Source: AP-15 sp963789025
Lineage (GTDB): Bacteria; Pseudomonadota; Alphaproteobacteria; ATCC43930; CGMCC-115725
Reading direction: 5' to 3'
Length of the DNA stretch: 64,000 bases
Assembly (NCBI GenBank): GCA_963789025.1
Contig: CAWBIT010000013.1
Coordinates: 124,001-188,000 of the forward strand
Every line of letters begins with the position of its first letter. Within the stretch, counting starts at the first letter, position 1. Made by a program: the position numbers and the translations under genes. The notes below the pieces were generated by a model. It saw only the letters and a list, made by a program, of their open reading frames with translations. It did not search any database and was not told where the DNA came from. Shown here one piece after another: positions 42,777 to 51,694 of this stretch.

Positions 42777-44483
42777 TCAACGTTCGGCCGCGGCGAGGGG
42801 GTGCTTGCGCAGGAAGTTGAAGTCGCAGCCGCGGTCGGCCTGCAGGATTTCGCGACGGTAGAGAAGGGCGTAGCCGCGCTCGGGAACCGGCGGCGGGGCG
42901 ACCGGGCGTCGCGCCAGCTCCTCCGGAGGGACCAGGAGGTCGAGGCGGCGCTCGGCGACCGAGAGGCGGATCCGGTCGCCGTTGCGGACCTTGGCGAGCG
43001 GGCCGCCGCTCGCTGCGTCAGGGGTCACGTGCAAGACGATCGAGCCGTAGGCGGTGCCGCTCATCCGCGCGTCGGAGATGCGCACCATGTCCTTGACCCC
43101 GGCGCGTGCCAGCTTGCCGGGGATTGGCAGGTAGCCCGCCTCGGGCATGCCCGAGGCGCTGAGCGGTCCGGCGTTCTGCAACACGAGGAAATCATCGGGC
43201 GTCACATCGAGAGCGGGGGCGTCGATGCGCGCCGAGAGATCCTCGAGCGAGGTGAAGACGACGGCGCGCCCCTCTCTTTCGAACAGTTTCGGATCGGCCG
43301 CCGAGCGCTTGAAGATCGCGCCTTTCGGCGCCAGCGAGCCAAAAAGGGCAACGAGCCCGCCTTTAGGTTGCAGCGGGTCGCTCAAAGGTTTGACGACGGA
43401 GCGCTCGACCGGCCCATCCGGCGCGGCAAGCCGTTCCGCGAGAGTTTCGCCGGCAACCGTCAAGCAATCCAGGTGCAGCAGCGGTTTCAGCTCGCGCAAT
43501 ACCGCGCCAATGCCGCCGGCGGCGAACAGATCCTCCATGTAGTGCGGTCCGGTCGGTTTCAGATCGACCAGAACTGGCGTCGTCTCGCTGATCTCGTTGA
43601 GCCGGCCGAGATCGAGGTCGACGCCGGCCCGTCCCGCGATCGCGGTCAGATGCAATACCGCATTGGTCGAGCCGCCGATCGCCATCAGCACCCGCAGCGC
43701 ATTCTCGACCGCGTCAGGCGTGACGATCCGATCGGGCGTCAGCCTGGCAGCGGCGAGCTGCATCGCCGCCCGGCCGGTCGCCTCGGCGGCGCGCAGCCGG
43801 TCGGCATGGACGGCCGGGATCGCCGCGCTGCCGGGCAGGATCATGCCGAGCGCCTCGGCGATCGAAGCCATCGTGCTCGCGGTTCCCATCACCGCGCAGG
43901 TCCCGGCGGTCGTCGCGAGGTTGCCCTCGACTTCGCCGATCTCGTCGCGGTCGATCTCGCCGGCGCGGTACCTGGCCCAGAACCGCCGGCAATCGGTGCA
44001 GGCGCCGAGCCGCTCGCCATGCCAGCGCGCGGTCAGCATCGGACCGGCGACGAGGCCGATGGCCGGCCGATTGGCCGAGATCGCGCCCATCAGCTGAGCC
44101 GGGACGGTCTTGTCGCAGCCGCCGACCAACACGACCGCATCCATCGGCTGAGCGCGGATCATCTCCTCGGTGTCGATCGCCATCAGATTGCGGAACATCA
44201 GGCTGGTGGGGCTGAGAAACACCTCGCCGAGCGAGATTGTCGGAAAGGTCAGCGGCAATCCGCCCATCGCCAGCACGCCGCGCTTGACCGCCTCGATCAG
44301 TTCGGGGAAGTGCCGGTGGCAATTGTTGAAGCCGGAAAAAGTGTCGGCGATGCCGATCACGGGCCGCGCCAGAAGATCGGTCGAATACCCCATCGAGCGG
44401 GCAAAGGAGCGCCGCAGGTAGAGGGCAAAATCAGGGTCGCCGTAATTGGTGAGGCCGCGGGCCAGGCCGACCGGTTCCGTCAT
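42777..44483 (-). CDS. IlvD/Edd-family dehydratase (dihydroxy-acid or sugar-acid dehydratase)
   Basis: A 568-aa Fe-S dehydratase. The cluster cysteines lie in VLVGGCDKTVPAQLMG, GACTDCRRFW and TTAGTCAVMGTASTM. IADTFSGFNNCHRHFPEL, then SDARMSGTAYGSIVLHVTPD complete the family pattern. The short GACTDCRRFW insert and SGFNNCH region look more like the sugar-acid (arabonate/xylonate) dehydratases than biosynthetic IlvD, and no ilv genes are adjacent. So a sugar-acid role is more likely, but this is inference. It is divergent from the CBS gene. Confidence 0.88.
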   Translation of the reverse strand: MTEPVGLARGLTNYGDPDFALYLRRSFARSMGYSTDLLARPVIGIADTFSGFNNCHRHFPELIEAVKRGVLAMGGLPLTFPTISLGEVFLSPTSLMFRNLMAIDTEEMIRAQPMDAVVLVGGCDKTVPAQLMGAISANRPAIGLVAGPMLTARWHGERLGACTDCRRFWARYRAGEIDRDEIGEVEGNLATTAGTCAVMGTASTMASIAEALGMILPGSAAIPAVHADRLRAAEATGRAAMQLAAARLTPDRIVTPDAVENALRVLMAIGGSTNAVLHLTAIAGRAGVDLDLGRLNEISETTPVLVDLKPTGPHYMEDLFAAGGIGAVLRELKPLLHLDCLTVAGETLAERLAAPDGPVERSVVKPLSDPLQPKGGLVALFGSLAPKGAIFKRSAADPKLFEREGRAVVFTSLEDLSARIDAPALDVTPDDFLVLQNAGPLSASGMPEAGYLPIPGKLARAGVKDMVRISDARMSGTAYGSIVLHVTPDAASGGPLAKVRNGDRIRLSVAERRLDLLVPPEELARRPVAPPPVPERGYALLYRREILQADRGCDFNFLRKHPLAAAER

Positions 44484-44626
44484 GGTATCCTCTCAAAGCG
44501 CCGGATCCGGTACCTTGCCGCCGTGGCGGCAGCGGAGGCAAGCGTCGGAAGGGTCGCGACAGTAGGACCTGAGACACTGCCCTTGCCACGGCGTTAACTC
44601 TAGCGGGCAATCGAGAGGTCGGGTGA

Positions 44627-45013
44627 ATGCGGGTTTCCGAGCTGATGCTGCGGGATGTGACGCTCGTACCACCCGAGGACACCGTGCAGAACGCCGCGCG
44701 GGCAATCGCAGATATCGATAGCCGCTTCATCCTCGTCGGCGTCGACGAGCGCGTCGTCGGGGTCTTGACCATTCGCGACATCCTGATCCGGTTGGTCGTT
44801 GCCGGTCTCGATCCTACCGCCACAACAGTGACGCAGGTGATGTCCTCGTCGCTCTTCACGTGCACCGAGGAGGACACGGCCGAGAGTGTCGCCGAAAGCA
44901 TGGCCGAGCACCGCATCGAGCAGATGCCGGTGCTCGACGCGGGCGGACGCCTCGTGGGAATGATAACCCGGCGGGCCGCCGAAACGCTCGGCGCTTCCAG
45001 CATGGCACGGTGA
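44627..45013 (+). CDS. CBS-domain pair protein
   Basis: A 128-aa protein made almost wholly of two CBS motifs: MRVSELMLRDVTLVPPEDTV with FILVGVDERVVGVLTIRDIL in the first, and TQVMSSSLFTCTEEDTAESV with QMPVLDAGGRLVGMITRR in the second. Such pairs bind adenine nucleotides and often control transporters or enzymes. Its TGA overlaps the GTG of the next gene, an SLC13-type permease, by 4 nt. This makes a regulatory partnership likely. ATG 44627 follows GAGAGG. Confidence 0.9.
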   Translation: MRVSELMLRDVTLVPPEDTVQNAARAIADIDSRFILVGVDERVVGVLTIRDILIRLVVAGLDPTATTVTQVMSSSLFTCTEEDTAESVAESMAEHRIEQMPVLDAGGRLVGMITRRAAETLGASSMAR

Positions 45014-46845
45014 GCCGCGACCAGATCCTCTCTCTAGCCGTCTTGGGCGGCATGATCGTCCTGTTCCTGTGGGACAGGCTGCGCTACGACCTCGTCGCAT
45101 TGCTGGCGCTGCTCGCTGCGGTGCTCGCCGGGATCGTCCCCGCCGATCACGCCTTCTCCGGCTTTTCGAACCCGGTCGTGCCGCTGATCGCGGGTGCCCT
45201 GATCGTCAGTGCCGCAATCGCCCGGTCGGGTGCCGTCGAGGTCCTGGTCCGCTGGCTAACGCCGTTGTTGCGTGCGTCCTCCTTGCAGGTCGGGGTGCTG
45301 GCGGCTTGCGTCGCTGCTCTTTCGGCCTTCGTCAAGAATGTCGGGGCGCTGGCGATTTTCATGCCGGTGGCCTTTCAGGTCGCGCGGCGAAACGACCGGT
45401 CGCCATCGGAATTTCTGATGCCACTCGCCTTCGCATCTCTGCTGGGCGGCTCGATGACGTTGATCGGCACCTCGCCGAACATGCTGATCGCGACCGTGCG
45501 GCAAGAGCTCGAAGGCGCACCGTTTCATATGTTCGACTTCTTGCCGGTTGCCTTCGGCACCGCGCTCTGCGGCGTTGTTTTCCTCAGTTTCGGCTGGCGT
45601 CTGATACCGCGTGGCCGGCGCTCCGCGGCAGCCGACACCGCGTTCAAGATCGAGGATTACACGAGCGAGCTCAGGGTCGGCCCGGGCTCTTCGTTTGCCG
45701 GCCGAAGGGTGGCCGAGCTCGAGGATGCAGCCGGCGGCGCCCTAACTGTTGTTGCCATCGTTCGCGACGAATATCGGCGGTATGTCCCGGGCGGGAGTTG
45801 GGCTGTTCTTCCAAATGATCTGCTCGTCGTCGAGGCAGACCCGCAGGCGCTCGAACAGTTCATCAGCGATGGCAACCTCGAGGTCATCGGCAGCGAGGAG
45901 CTGCCCGAAGTGGCCGAAGGCGCCGAGGCCCAGGGCGCGGAAGCCAAGCACGATGCCGCTCTCGTGCCGGCCGAATTGGACCCGAACCGGCTCGCCACGG
46001 TCGAGGCGGTGGTCACCGCCGATTCGGAGCTGATCGGCCGTTCAGCCGCGGATCTGCATCTGCGCGAGCGATACGGCGTCAACGTCCTGGCAATCAGCCG
46101 GCGTGGGCGGCAAACGACGGTTCGGCTGCGCCGCCTGAAGTTCCAGCTCGGCGATGCGATTGTGTTCCAGGGACGTCGGGCAGTGATTTTTGAAACGCTG
46201 GCGGCTCTCGGCTGCCTGCCGCTGGCCGAGCGTCAATTGCGGCTGGGGCGCCGCCGCCAGCTGGTGCTGCCGGTCGGGATCCTGGCCCTGGCAATGGCCG
46301 CAGCGGCGTTTCGACTGGTTCCGGCGGAGATCGCTTTCGTTGCCGCGGCGCTGGCGATTGCTCTTCTCGGCTTGCTCAGCTTGAGCGAGCTCTATGCCGC
46401 GGTCGAGTGGCCGATCCTGATCATGATCGGCGCGCTGATCCCGATCGGCGAGGCAGTCAAGAGCACCGGCACGACGGACCTGCTCGCCGGCCTGATTTCG
46501 GAATTTGCCGCCCATCTGCCCGCTTACGGCGTCCTGGCGGTAATTCTCGCGGTGACGATGCTGTTGACGCCGATCCTGCATCACGCCGCCGCCGTTCTGG
46601 TCATGGGACCGATCGCGGCCGAGCTCGCCCAAAACTTGGGCTACAAGATCGATCCATTTCTGATTGCCGTGGCGCTCGGGGCGGGATCAGATTTTTTGTC
46701 GCCGATCGGCCATCAATCAAACACTCTTGTCATGGGACCCGGCGGATACCACTTCGCGGATTACTGGAAGTTGGGACTGCCGCTTTCGCTGATCGTTGTC
46801 GGGATCGGCGTTCCTCTGATCCTTTTATTCTGGCCGCTGCGATGA
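45010..46845 (+). CDS. SLC13/DASS-family permease with tandem RCK_C domains
   Basis: A 611-aa inner-membrane transporter. About five hydrophobic segments lead to the first family motif (VKNVGALAIFMPVA then GGSMTLIGTSPNMLIATV). A cytoplasmic insertion (about residues 210-400) carries two TrkA-C/RCK_C modules (VAELEDAAGGALTVVAIVRD and LIGRSAADLHLRERYGVNVL). The second membrane half ends with LSPIGHQSNTLVMGPGGY. This is the layout of SLC13-like sulfate/dicarboxylate carriers with RCK_C inserts. The ion is not certain. GTG 45010 overlaps the CBS stop codon; an earlier frame extension lies within the CBS gene and is not used. Confidence 0.9.
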   Translation: MSRDQILSLAVLGGMIVLFLWDRLRYDLVALLALLAAVLAGIVPADHAFSGFSNPVVPLIAGALIVSAAIARSGAVEVLVRWLTPLLRASSLQVGVLAACVAALSAFVKNVGALAIFMPVAFQVARRNDRSPSEFLMPLAFASLLGGSMTLIGTSPNMLIATVRQELEGAPFHMFDFLPVAFGTALCGVVFLSFGWRLIPRGRRSAAADTAFKIEDYTSELRVGPGSSFAGRRVAELEDAAGGALTVVAIVRDEYRRYVPGGSWAVLPNDLLVVEADPQALEQFISDGNLEVIGSEELPEVAEGAEAQGAEAKHDAALVPAELDPNRLATVEAVVTADSELIGRSAADLHLRERYGVNVLAISRRGRQTTVRLRRLKFQLGDAIVFQGRRAVIFETLAALGCLPLAERQLRLGRRRQLVLPVGILALAMAAAAFRLVPAEIAFVAAALAIALLGLLSLSELYAAVEWPILIMIGALIPIGEAVKSTGTTDLLAGLISEFAAHLPAYGVLAVILAVTMLLTPILHHAAAVLVMGPIAAELAQNLGYKIDPFLIAVALGAGSDFLSPIGHQSNTLVMGPGGYHFADYWKLGLPLSLIVVGIGVPLILLFWPLR

Positions 46846-46926
46846 AGCGTCGGAATTAACCGGGCCTTATCGCGTTAATGGATATGAGCAGGCGACGATC
46901 AGCACGTCGGAGGAATACCTAAACAG

Positions 46927-47307
46927 GTGAAAACCATGGGCAAACCGAAGAGAGGGCGGTCGACCGCCACAATCGACGATCATGTCGGAAGCCGGATCCG
47001 CGAACGCCGCATCATGCTGGGCCTGACCCAGCAGCAGCTCGCCGAGATGATCGGGGTGACGTATCAACAGGCTCACAAATACGAGCGCGGCATCAATCGC
47101 GTCTCGGCTGGAAGGCTGTTCGAGATTGCGCGCGCGTTGAGCGCTCCGATTACTTATTTTTACGAAGGCATCGGTGAAGAAGGGCCGAAGCAGATCACGC
47201 CCCATCAGCGCATGCTGCTCGAGATCGCGCGTAACTTTGCCGAAATCAGAAACGAGAAGCATCAGGAAGCCGTAAGCCAGCTCGCCCGCGCCTTGGCGAG
47301 CCGCTGA
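46927..47307 (+). CDS. XRE-family transcriptional regulator (PraR-like)
   Basis: A 126-aa protein. The N-terminal part is basic; residues about 20-80 form an HTH_3 domain (HVGSRIRERRIMLGLTQQQLA then YQQAHKYERGINRVSAGRLF). The C-terminal half is helical. The sequence is close in layout to rhizobial PraR-type regulators, which control growth and surface genes. The start is GTG 46927 (ATG 46936 possible). It has no shikimate-kinase-like extension, so it is not BoxR despite lying upstream of box genes. It converges on the CMD gene. Confidence 0.88.
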   Translation: MKTMGKPKRGRSTATIDDHVGSRIRERRIMLGLTQQQLAEMIGVTYQQAHKYERGINRVSAGRLFEIARALSAPITYFYEGIGEEGPKQITPHQRMLLEIARNFAEIRNEKHQEAVSQLARALASR

Positions 47308-47325
47308 CGAGGACTGGGGATTCGC

Positions 47326-47877
47326 TCAGCTTCGCGGGAGCGGAAACTCGTCCAGATAGGGGAGGTAATCCTCCTCGACGTCGACTTGCATCGTCTCTAG
47401 CAGGCGTACAAGGCCATTATAATAAGAAATCGTAACCATCAGGTCGGTGAGCCGCTCGTCATCGAGCTCCGGGCGCAACGCGGCAAAGGTCTTGTCGGAG
47501 ACGGATAGCTCGGTTGTCATCTCGCGGGCGGCGCGCAATACGGTCTTTGCAAGTGCTTCGAGCCGGGTCGCCCGCCCGGCGGTTTCGTCGGCGACAGCGC
47601 GGATGTCGTCGTCGGAAAGGCCGATCTCCTGACCGATCCTGATGTGGTGAGAGTACCCCCAGGCCGAGCGCGTCAGATAGCTCACCTGAAGAATGGCGAG
47701 TTCGCGCAGCCGCGGGTCGAGGCGGCTGCCGTCGCGGATGTATCGCGCCAGCGTATTGAGGCTGCGCGCGGCGCGCGGACTGTGCGCGAGCACCCGGTAG
47801 AGGTTGAGGTTTCGCGCCAGAAGATCCTGATGCTCGGGCAGGAGATCGGATTTGTCGAGATACGGCAGGCGCGCCAT
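47326..47877 (-). CDS. carboxymuconolactone decarboxylase (CMD)-family protein
   Basis: A 183-aa helical AhpD-like protein beginning MARLPYLDKSDLLPEHQDLL. It contains DPRLRELAILQVSYLTRSAWGY then SHHIRIGQEIGLSDDDIRAV, where the typical AhpD CxxC is replaced by an Ala-Trp-Gly region, so a peroxidase role is unlikely. It could be a lactone decarboxylase or a binding protein. It is the last gene of a minus-strand run with an SDR 25 nt upstream and may take part in the same catabolic path. Confidence 0.85.
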   Translation of the reverse strand: MARLPYLDKSDLLPEHQDLLARNLNLYRVLAHSPRAARSLNTLARYIRDGSRLDPRLRELAILQVSYLTRSAWGYSHHIRIGQEIGLSDDDIRAVADETAGRATRLEALAKTVLRAAREMTTELSVSDKTFAALRPELDDERLTDLMVTISYYNGLVRLLETMQVDVEEDYLPYLDEFPLPRS

Positions 47878-47902
47878 CGGATGATGTCCTCCCGGCTTTT
47901 TC

Positions 47903-48718
47903 TCACTCGGGTGCCCGGGCCGGTCCCACGAGAGTGGCTCCGCCGTCGACGACCAGGGTCTGCCCGGTAATGTAGCGCGCCTCGGCCGACAGAAGAAAGC
48001 GGACAGCGTGTCCGATGTCCCAACCCGTTCCCTCGATACCGAGCACCGAGGCCCGGCGTCGCGCTTCGCGGCCCGCGGGGCTCATGCGCCGCGAATAGAC
48101 CATCGGCGTATAGACCGGCCCCGGCGCAACGCAATTGACGCGGATGCCGTCCGGCCCGTGGTCGACTGCCATCGCGCGAGTCAATGCGATCACTGCGCCC
48201 TTTGATGTGGAGTAGGCTGTCAGGCCGCGCGGCCGCAGGGCGGAGATCGACGAAACGTTGACGATGGCACCGCCACCCGCCGTCTCCTTCATAGCCGGGA
48301 TGGCATGCCGCGAGGCCATGAACATGCTGTCGACATTGACCTGCATGACCCGTCGCCACTCCTGCGGGGCCATTTCGACGACGCTGCCGCGTCCGCCGAT
48401 GCCGACATTGTTGTCGAGGCAATCGAGTCGGCCGAACCGGGCGACCGCCTCGGCGACCATCGCGCGCGCTTGCTGTTCGTCGGTGACGTCCGCGACGAAG
48501 GGAGCGGCCGTGCCGCCCTCCGCCTCAATCATCGCGACGGTGCGCTCGGCGCGATCGCGGTCGAGGTCGACGACGAGAACCTTGGCGCCGGCCCGGGCCA
48601 GCAGGATCGCCGCCGCGCGGCCATTCCCGATGCCGTCATCCGCCGCACCGCCACCGGTGACGATCGCTACCTTGCCGGCCAGGCCGAGCGCATTCTCGCC
48701 GTTCGCTCCCTCCGTCAT
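47903..48718 (-). CDS. SDR family oxidoreductase
   Basis: A 271-aa short-chain dehydrogenase. The nucleotide-binding loop is VTGGGAADDGIGNGRAAAIL, longer by several residues than the usual TGxxxGIG. NNVGIGGRG, the Ser in VNVSSISAL, and Tyr/Lys in AYSTSKGAVIAL follow, with TGQTLVVDGGATL at the end. I choose ATG 48718 because GGAGGG lies 6 nt upstream; the earlier ATG at 48724 directly abuts that site. The substrate is unknown. The promoter side carries a family A repeat that separates it from the gentisate dioxygenase-like gene. Confidence 0.9.
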   Translation of the reverse strand: MTEGANGENALGLAGKVAIVTGGGAADDGIGNGRAAAILLARAGAKVLVVDLDRDRAERTVAMIEAEGGTAAPFVADVTDEQQARAMVAEAVARFGRLDCLDNNVGIGGRGSVVEMAPQEWRRVMQVNVDSMFMASRHAIPAMKETAGGGAIVNVSSISALRPRGLTAYSTSKGAVIALTRAMAVDHGPDGIRVNCVAPGPVYTPMVYSRRMSPAGREARRRASVLGIEGTGWDIGHAVRFLLSAEARYITGQTLVVDGGATLVGPARAPE

Positions 48719-48750
48719 TCGCATCCCTCCCCAAGACCCGTCGCCTCCTG

Positions 48751-48817
48751 CCCTCACTCTCCCGCTTCGCGGGTCCCTCCCTCGCCCCGCTTGCGGGGAG
48801 AGGGTCGGGGTGAGGGG
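48751..48817. repeat. palindromic intergenic repeat, family A
   Basis: CCCTCACTCTCCCGCTTCGCGGGTCCCTCCCTC followed by a CCCCGCTTGCGGGG hairpin and AGAGGGTCGGGGTGAGGGG. It lies between two minus-strand catabolic genes and could split their transcripts or stabilise the upstream mRNA end. Confidence 0.8.
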
Positions 48818-48835
48818 TGACGCTCCGGCGTTTAA

Positions 48836-49864
48836 TTAGGCGTTGCCGCGCTGCTCGCGCCACAAGCCGAGCTTCTCCTGTACCGGGCGGTCGGAGTAGC
48901 TGAACAGCACCGCCTCGTCCACAGCATGGTGACTGACGGGCAGCCAGCTCGGCACGACGAATATGTCGCGCGGTTGCCAGCCGAAGATCTGGTCGCCGAC
49001 CCGGCTCTCGCCGGCGCCCTCGACCGCGACATATACCGTCCCGTCGGTCGAACGGTAGGGGCCAGTCGAAAAGCCCTTCGGGAGCAATTGGATGAAGGTG
49101 CCGATCGTCGGCATTGCAAAATCGCCGCTCGCCGGATTGACGTAGCGCATCTTGTGCCCGTGATAGGGGTTGGGATCGCCGTTGCGGCTCAGGGTTTCGA
49201 GCGCCTCACGGGTGCGCGTATAGGGGTAGTTGAACACCGGCGAGGTCTTGACCTCGGGCCGCCAATCGACCGGCACGAGGTTGTTGCCAAACCGCGCGGC
49301 GCTGTCGCCCTCCGGCCGCGTCACCGCCTGCTCCTCGGCGGGGGCCTGCTCCGCAAAGCTCGCGCTCAGCAATTTGACGATCTGGATATCGAGCCCGTCG
49401 AGCCAAACCATCGCCTCTTGCGTGTCGTTGCCGTGATTGTGCCAGGTCCAGGAGGGGGTGATGACGAAATCGCCAGGTTGCATCGCGGCGCGCTCGCCGT
49501 CGACGGCGGTATAGGCGCCGTGACCCTCGATAATGAAGCGCAACGCCGACTGCGTATGACGATGGGCTGGCGCGATTTCGCCGGGCAGAATTAGCTGCAA
49601 TCCCGCAAAGAGCGAGCCGGTAATCGTGGCCTGCCCCTTCAATCCGGGATTTTCCAAGATCAAGACTCGGCGCTGAGCCTCCTGCGCCGTGATCAGGCCG
49701 CCGGCCTGCATCAGATGGGGCCGGATCTCTTCATAGCGCCACAGCGCCGGAACGCACGACGTGGTCGGCTCGGGGGTGACGAGGGAATGCAGCTGCTCCC
49801 AGAGCGGCGCCAGGTTGGCCGGGGCGATCCGGTCGTAAAAGGCCTGGCGTTCAGCCGCAGCCAT
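48836..49864 (-). CDS. gentisate 1,2-dioxygenase-like bicupin
   Basis: A 342-aa two-cupin protein. The N-terminal cupin has the metal ligands in GEIAPAHRHTQSALRFIIEG and the later His in PSWTWHNHGN. The start (LWEQLHSLVTPEPTTSCVPA) and WRYEEIRPHLMQAG match gentisate dioxygenases and the related 1-hydroxy-2-naphthoate/salicylate dioxygenases. The second cupin is degenerate in metal ligands, as usual. It would open a dihydroxylated aromatic ring, giving a maleylpyruvate-type product. It follows the DHDPS-like gene by 2 nt, so they are coupled. Neither an isomerase nor a hydrolase for maleylpyruvate is next to it. Confidence 0.87.
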   Translation of the reverse strand: MAAAERQAFYDRIAPANLAPLWEQLHSLVTPEPTTSCVPALWRYEEIRPHLMQAGGLITAQEAQRRVLILENPGLKGQATITGSLFAGLQLILPGEIAPAHRHTQSALRFIIEGHGAYTAVDGERAAMQPGDFVITPSWTWHNHGNDTQEAMVWLDGLDIQIVKLLSASFAEQAPAEEQAVTRPEGDSAARFGNNLVPVDWRPEVKTSPVFNYPYTRTREALETLSRNGDPNPYHGHKMRYVNPASGDFAMPTIGTFIQLLPKGFSTGPYRSTDGTVYVAVEGAGESRVGDQIFGWQPRDIFVVPSWLPVSHHAVDEAVLFSYSDRPVQEKLGLWREQRGNA

Positions 49865-49866
49865 GG

Positions 49867-50802
49867 CTATGCCGCCATCGAGCGCGACCGCTCTCCAAGC
49901 GAGAACCCGAGCTTGGCGAGATCGGCGATCAGCGCCGAGGATTGCGCCTGGTCGAGCGGCACGAGCGGCGGGCGCACCGCGGCCCAGTCCGGGTCGTTGT
50001 GGAAATGCGCGACGATCCGCTTCAGGGCGGGAACCATCGGGTAGGCCTGCAACGCCTTGCGCAGGATCGTGATCTCGCCCTGCAATGCGTCGGCCTGCGG
50101 CCCGCGCCAGTTCTCATAAACTTTGCGGATCTCCGGGACATTGACATTGCCCGACGCCGTAATGCACCCGGCGCCGCCTTTGCGCAGCGCGTCGAGCAGA
50201 AACACCTCGGAGCCCGGGAATACCGCGAAGCCAGGAAAGCGGTCGAGCAGCGCCGCCGTGTTGCTCCAATCGCCGGAGCTGTCCTTCAGCCCGACGACTG
50301 TTTCCGGATAGGCCTTGACGAGGCGGCCGACAAGGTCGAGCGAGTAGCCGACCTGAGCAACCGGCGGGATATGATAGAGATAGACCCGGAGCGCGGGCGA
50401 GGCGACCTTGTCGATCACGCGCGAGACGAAAGCGAAAATGCCGTCGTCGCTGACGCCCTTATAGTAGAAGGGCGGCAGCATCAGGACGCCGCCACAGCCG
50501 TGGCCGACTGCCTGGCGAACCAGGCTCGCCGCCTCGCTTATTGAGCAGGCGCCGGTTCCGGGCATCAGCTTTCCGGGCGGAATTCCCGCCTCGATCAGCG
50601 CGTCGAGCAGCGCCATGCGCTCGGGCCCGGACATCGAGTTCGCCTCGCTCGTCGTGCCGAACACCGAAAGGCCTCCGGCCCCCTGGTCGAGCAGCCAGCG
50701 GCAGAAAGCGATAAACCGTCCGGAATCGGGTTCGCCGCTAGGCGTAAACGGCGTGAGAACGGGGACGAGCACCCCGTGAAAAGGCTGCGATGCCACGGTC
50801 AT
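49867..50802 (-). CDS. dihydrodipicolinate synthase-family aldolase/hydratase
   Basis: A 311-aa class I aldolase-fold protein. The Schiff-base Lys is in TVVGLKDSSGDWSN, the Tyr lies in VYLYHIPPVAQVGY, and the Thr-Thr turn is in SVFGTTSEANSMS. The differences from DapA (YHIPP, SEANS) point to another member: N-acetylneuraminate lyase, 2-keto-3-deoxy-sugar acid aldolase or, given its neighbour, a pyruvate-releasing hydratase-aldolase as in aromatic breakdown. It starts an operon with the gentisate dioxygenase-like gene. Confidence 0.88.
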   Translation of the reverse strand: MTVASQPFHGVLVPVLTPFTPSGEPDSGRFIAFCRWLLDQGAGGLSVFGTTSEANSMSGPERMALLDALIEAGIPPGKLMPGTGACSISEAASLVRQAVGHGCGGVLMLPPFYYKGVSDDGIFAFVSRVIDKVASPALRVYLYHIPPVAQVGYSLDLVGRLVKAYPETVVGLKDSSGDWSNTAALLDRFPGFAVFPGSEVFLLDALRKGGAGCITASGNVNVPEIRKVYENWRGPQADALQGEITILRKALQAYPMVPALKRIVAHFHNDPDWAAVRPPLVPLDQAQSSALIADLAKLGFSLGERSRSMAA

Positions 50803-50879
50803 GGCTCCTCAGGCTAAATATCGATTCGAGAATGCAATAAGCTGCCGCGCTGAGCCCGGCGTCAAGCCGTTCGCCGGCC

Positions 50880-51617
50880 TTACAGCACCGTCAGCATACC
50901 CGCGACCAGCGGATGGCGGACAATGTCGCGGTCGCCGAGCCGGATCACCGCGATGTCGGCTATCGGCTCGAGCCGCCGGGTGATGTCGGCCAGACCGGAG
51001 AGACCGTCGAGAAGATCGCTCTGGTCGGGATCGCCGGTTACGACCATCGTCGAATGCCAGCCCAGCCGCGTCAGCAGCATCTTGATCTGGCCGTAAGTGC
51101 AGTTCTGGGCCTCGTCGATCACGATAAAGGCATTGTTCAACGTGCGCCCGCGCATATAAGCGATCGGGGCGATCTCTATGGCGCCTTCGGCCATCAGCTG
51201 CTTGACGCGCTTGCCGCCGAGCCGTTCGTTCAGCGCATCGTTGAGCGGGCGCAGATAGGGCGCCAGCTTGTCGTTGATGTCGCCGGGCAGATAGCCGAGG
51301 CTTTCGCCGGCCTCGACTGCCGGACGCGTCAACACGATACGCCCGACCTCTCCCGCGTCGAGCGCCGCCACTGCAGCGCTGACGGCGAGGTAGGTTTTGC
51401 CGGTGCCCGCCGGGCCCAGCGCAATCGTCAGGTTATGACGCTCGATCGCTGCCATTAGGCGTTGTTGCCCGTCGCTTTGCGGTCGGACGCGGCGGCGATA
51501 GCTCTGCTCGCGCTCCGGTTCAGCAACACCCGGCTCACCGGCAGTGGACCCGGGGTGCCCTATTTCGGCGAGACGGATTGCCAAAGCGGCATGCGACGAG
51601 CGCTTTCCCATCACCAC
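50880..51617 (-). CDS. PhoH-family ATPase
   Basis: A 245-aa PhoH-like protein. Walker A is ALGPAGTGKTYLAVS, Walker B is AFIVIDEAQNCTYGQIKML, and sensor-like MVVTGDPDQSDLLDG follows. VLTRPAVEAGESLGYLPGD is the family signature. The N-terminal 45 residues are basic and poorly conserved, as in short PhoH proteins lacking the KH domain of PhoH/YbeZ. It is a predicted cytoplasmic ATPase or RNA helicase-like factor. Its position among catabolic genes is not functionally explained. A family A repeat lies upstream. Confidence 0.9.
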   Translation of the reverse strand: MVMGKRSSHAALAIRLAEIGHPGSTAGEPGVAEPEREQSYRRRVRPQSDGQQRLMAAIERHNLTIALGPAGTGKTYLAVSAAVAALDAGEVGRIVLTRPAVEAGESLGYLPGDINDKLAPYLRPLNDALNERLGGKRVKQLMAEGAIEIAPIAYMRGRTLNNAFIVIDEAQNCTYGQIKMLLTRLGWHSTMVVTGDPDQSDLLDGLSGLADITRRLEPIADIAVIRLGDRDIVRHPLVAGMLTVL

Positions 51618-51694
51618 CTCCCATCACGACGCGCGAGCGCGATCAGCTTACCACTAATCGAGTTTTATGACACTCTCACTACAGCATGTGGCTG

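Noticed and set aside
42801..44597. 598-codon plus-strand open frame
   Set aside because: It is antisense to the IlvD/Edd dehydratase, with no recognisable domain.
46927..47307. XRE regulator as the box-cluster regulator BoxR
   Set aside because: BoxR/BzdR proteins carry a C-terminal shikimate-kinase-like domain of about 170 aa. This protein is only 126 aa and looks PraR-like.
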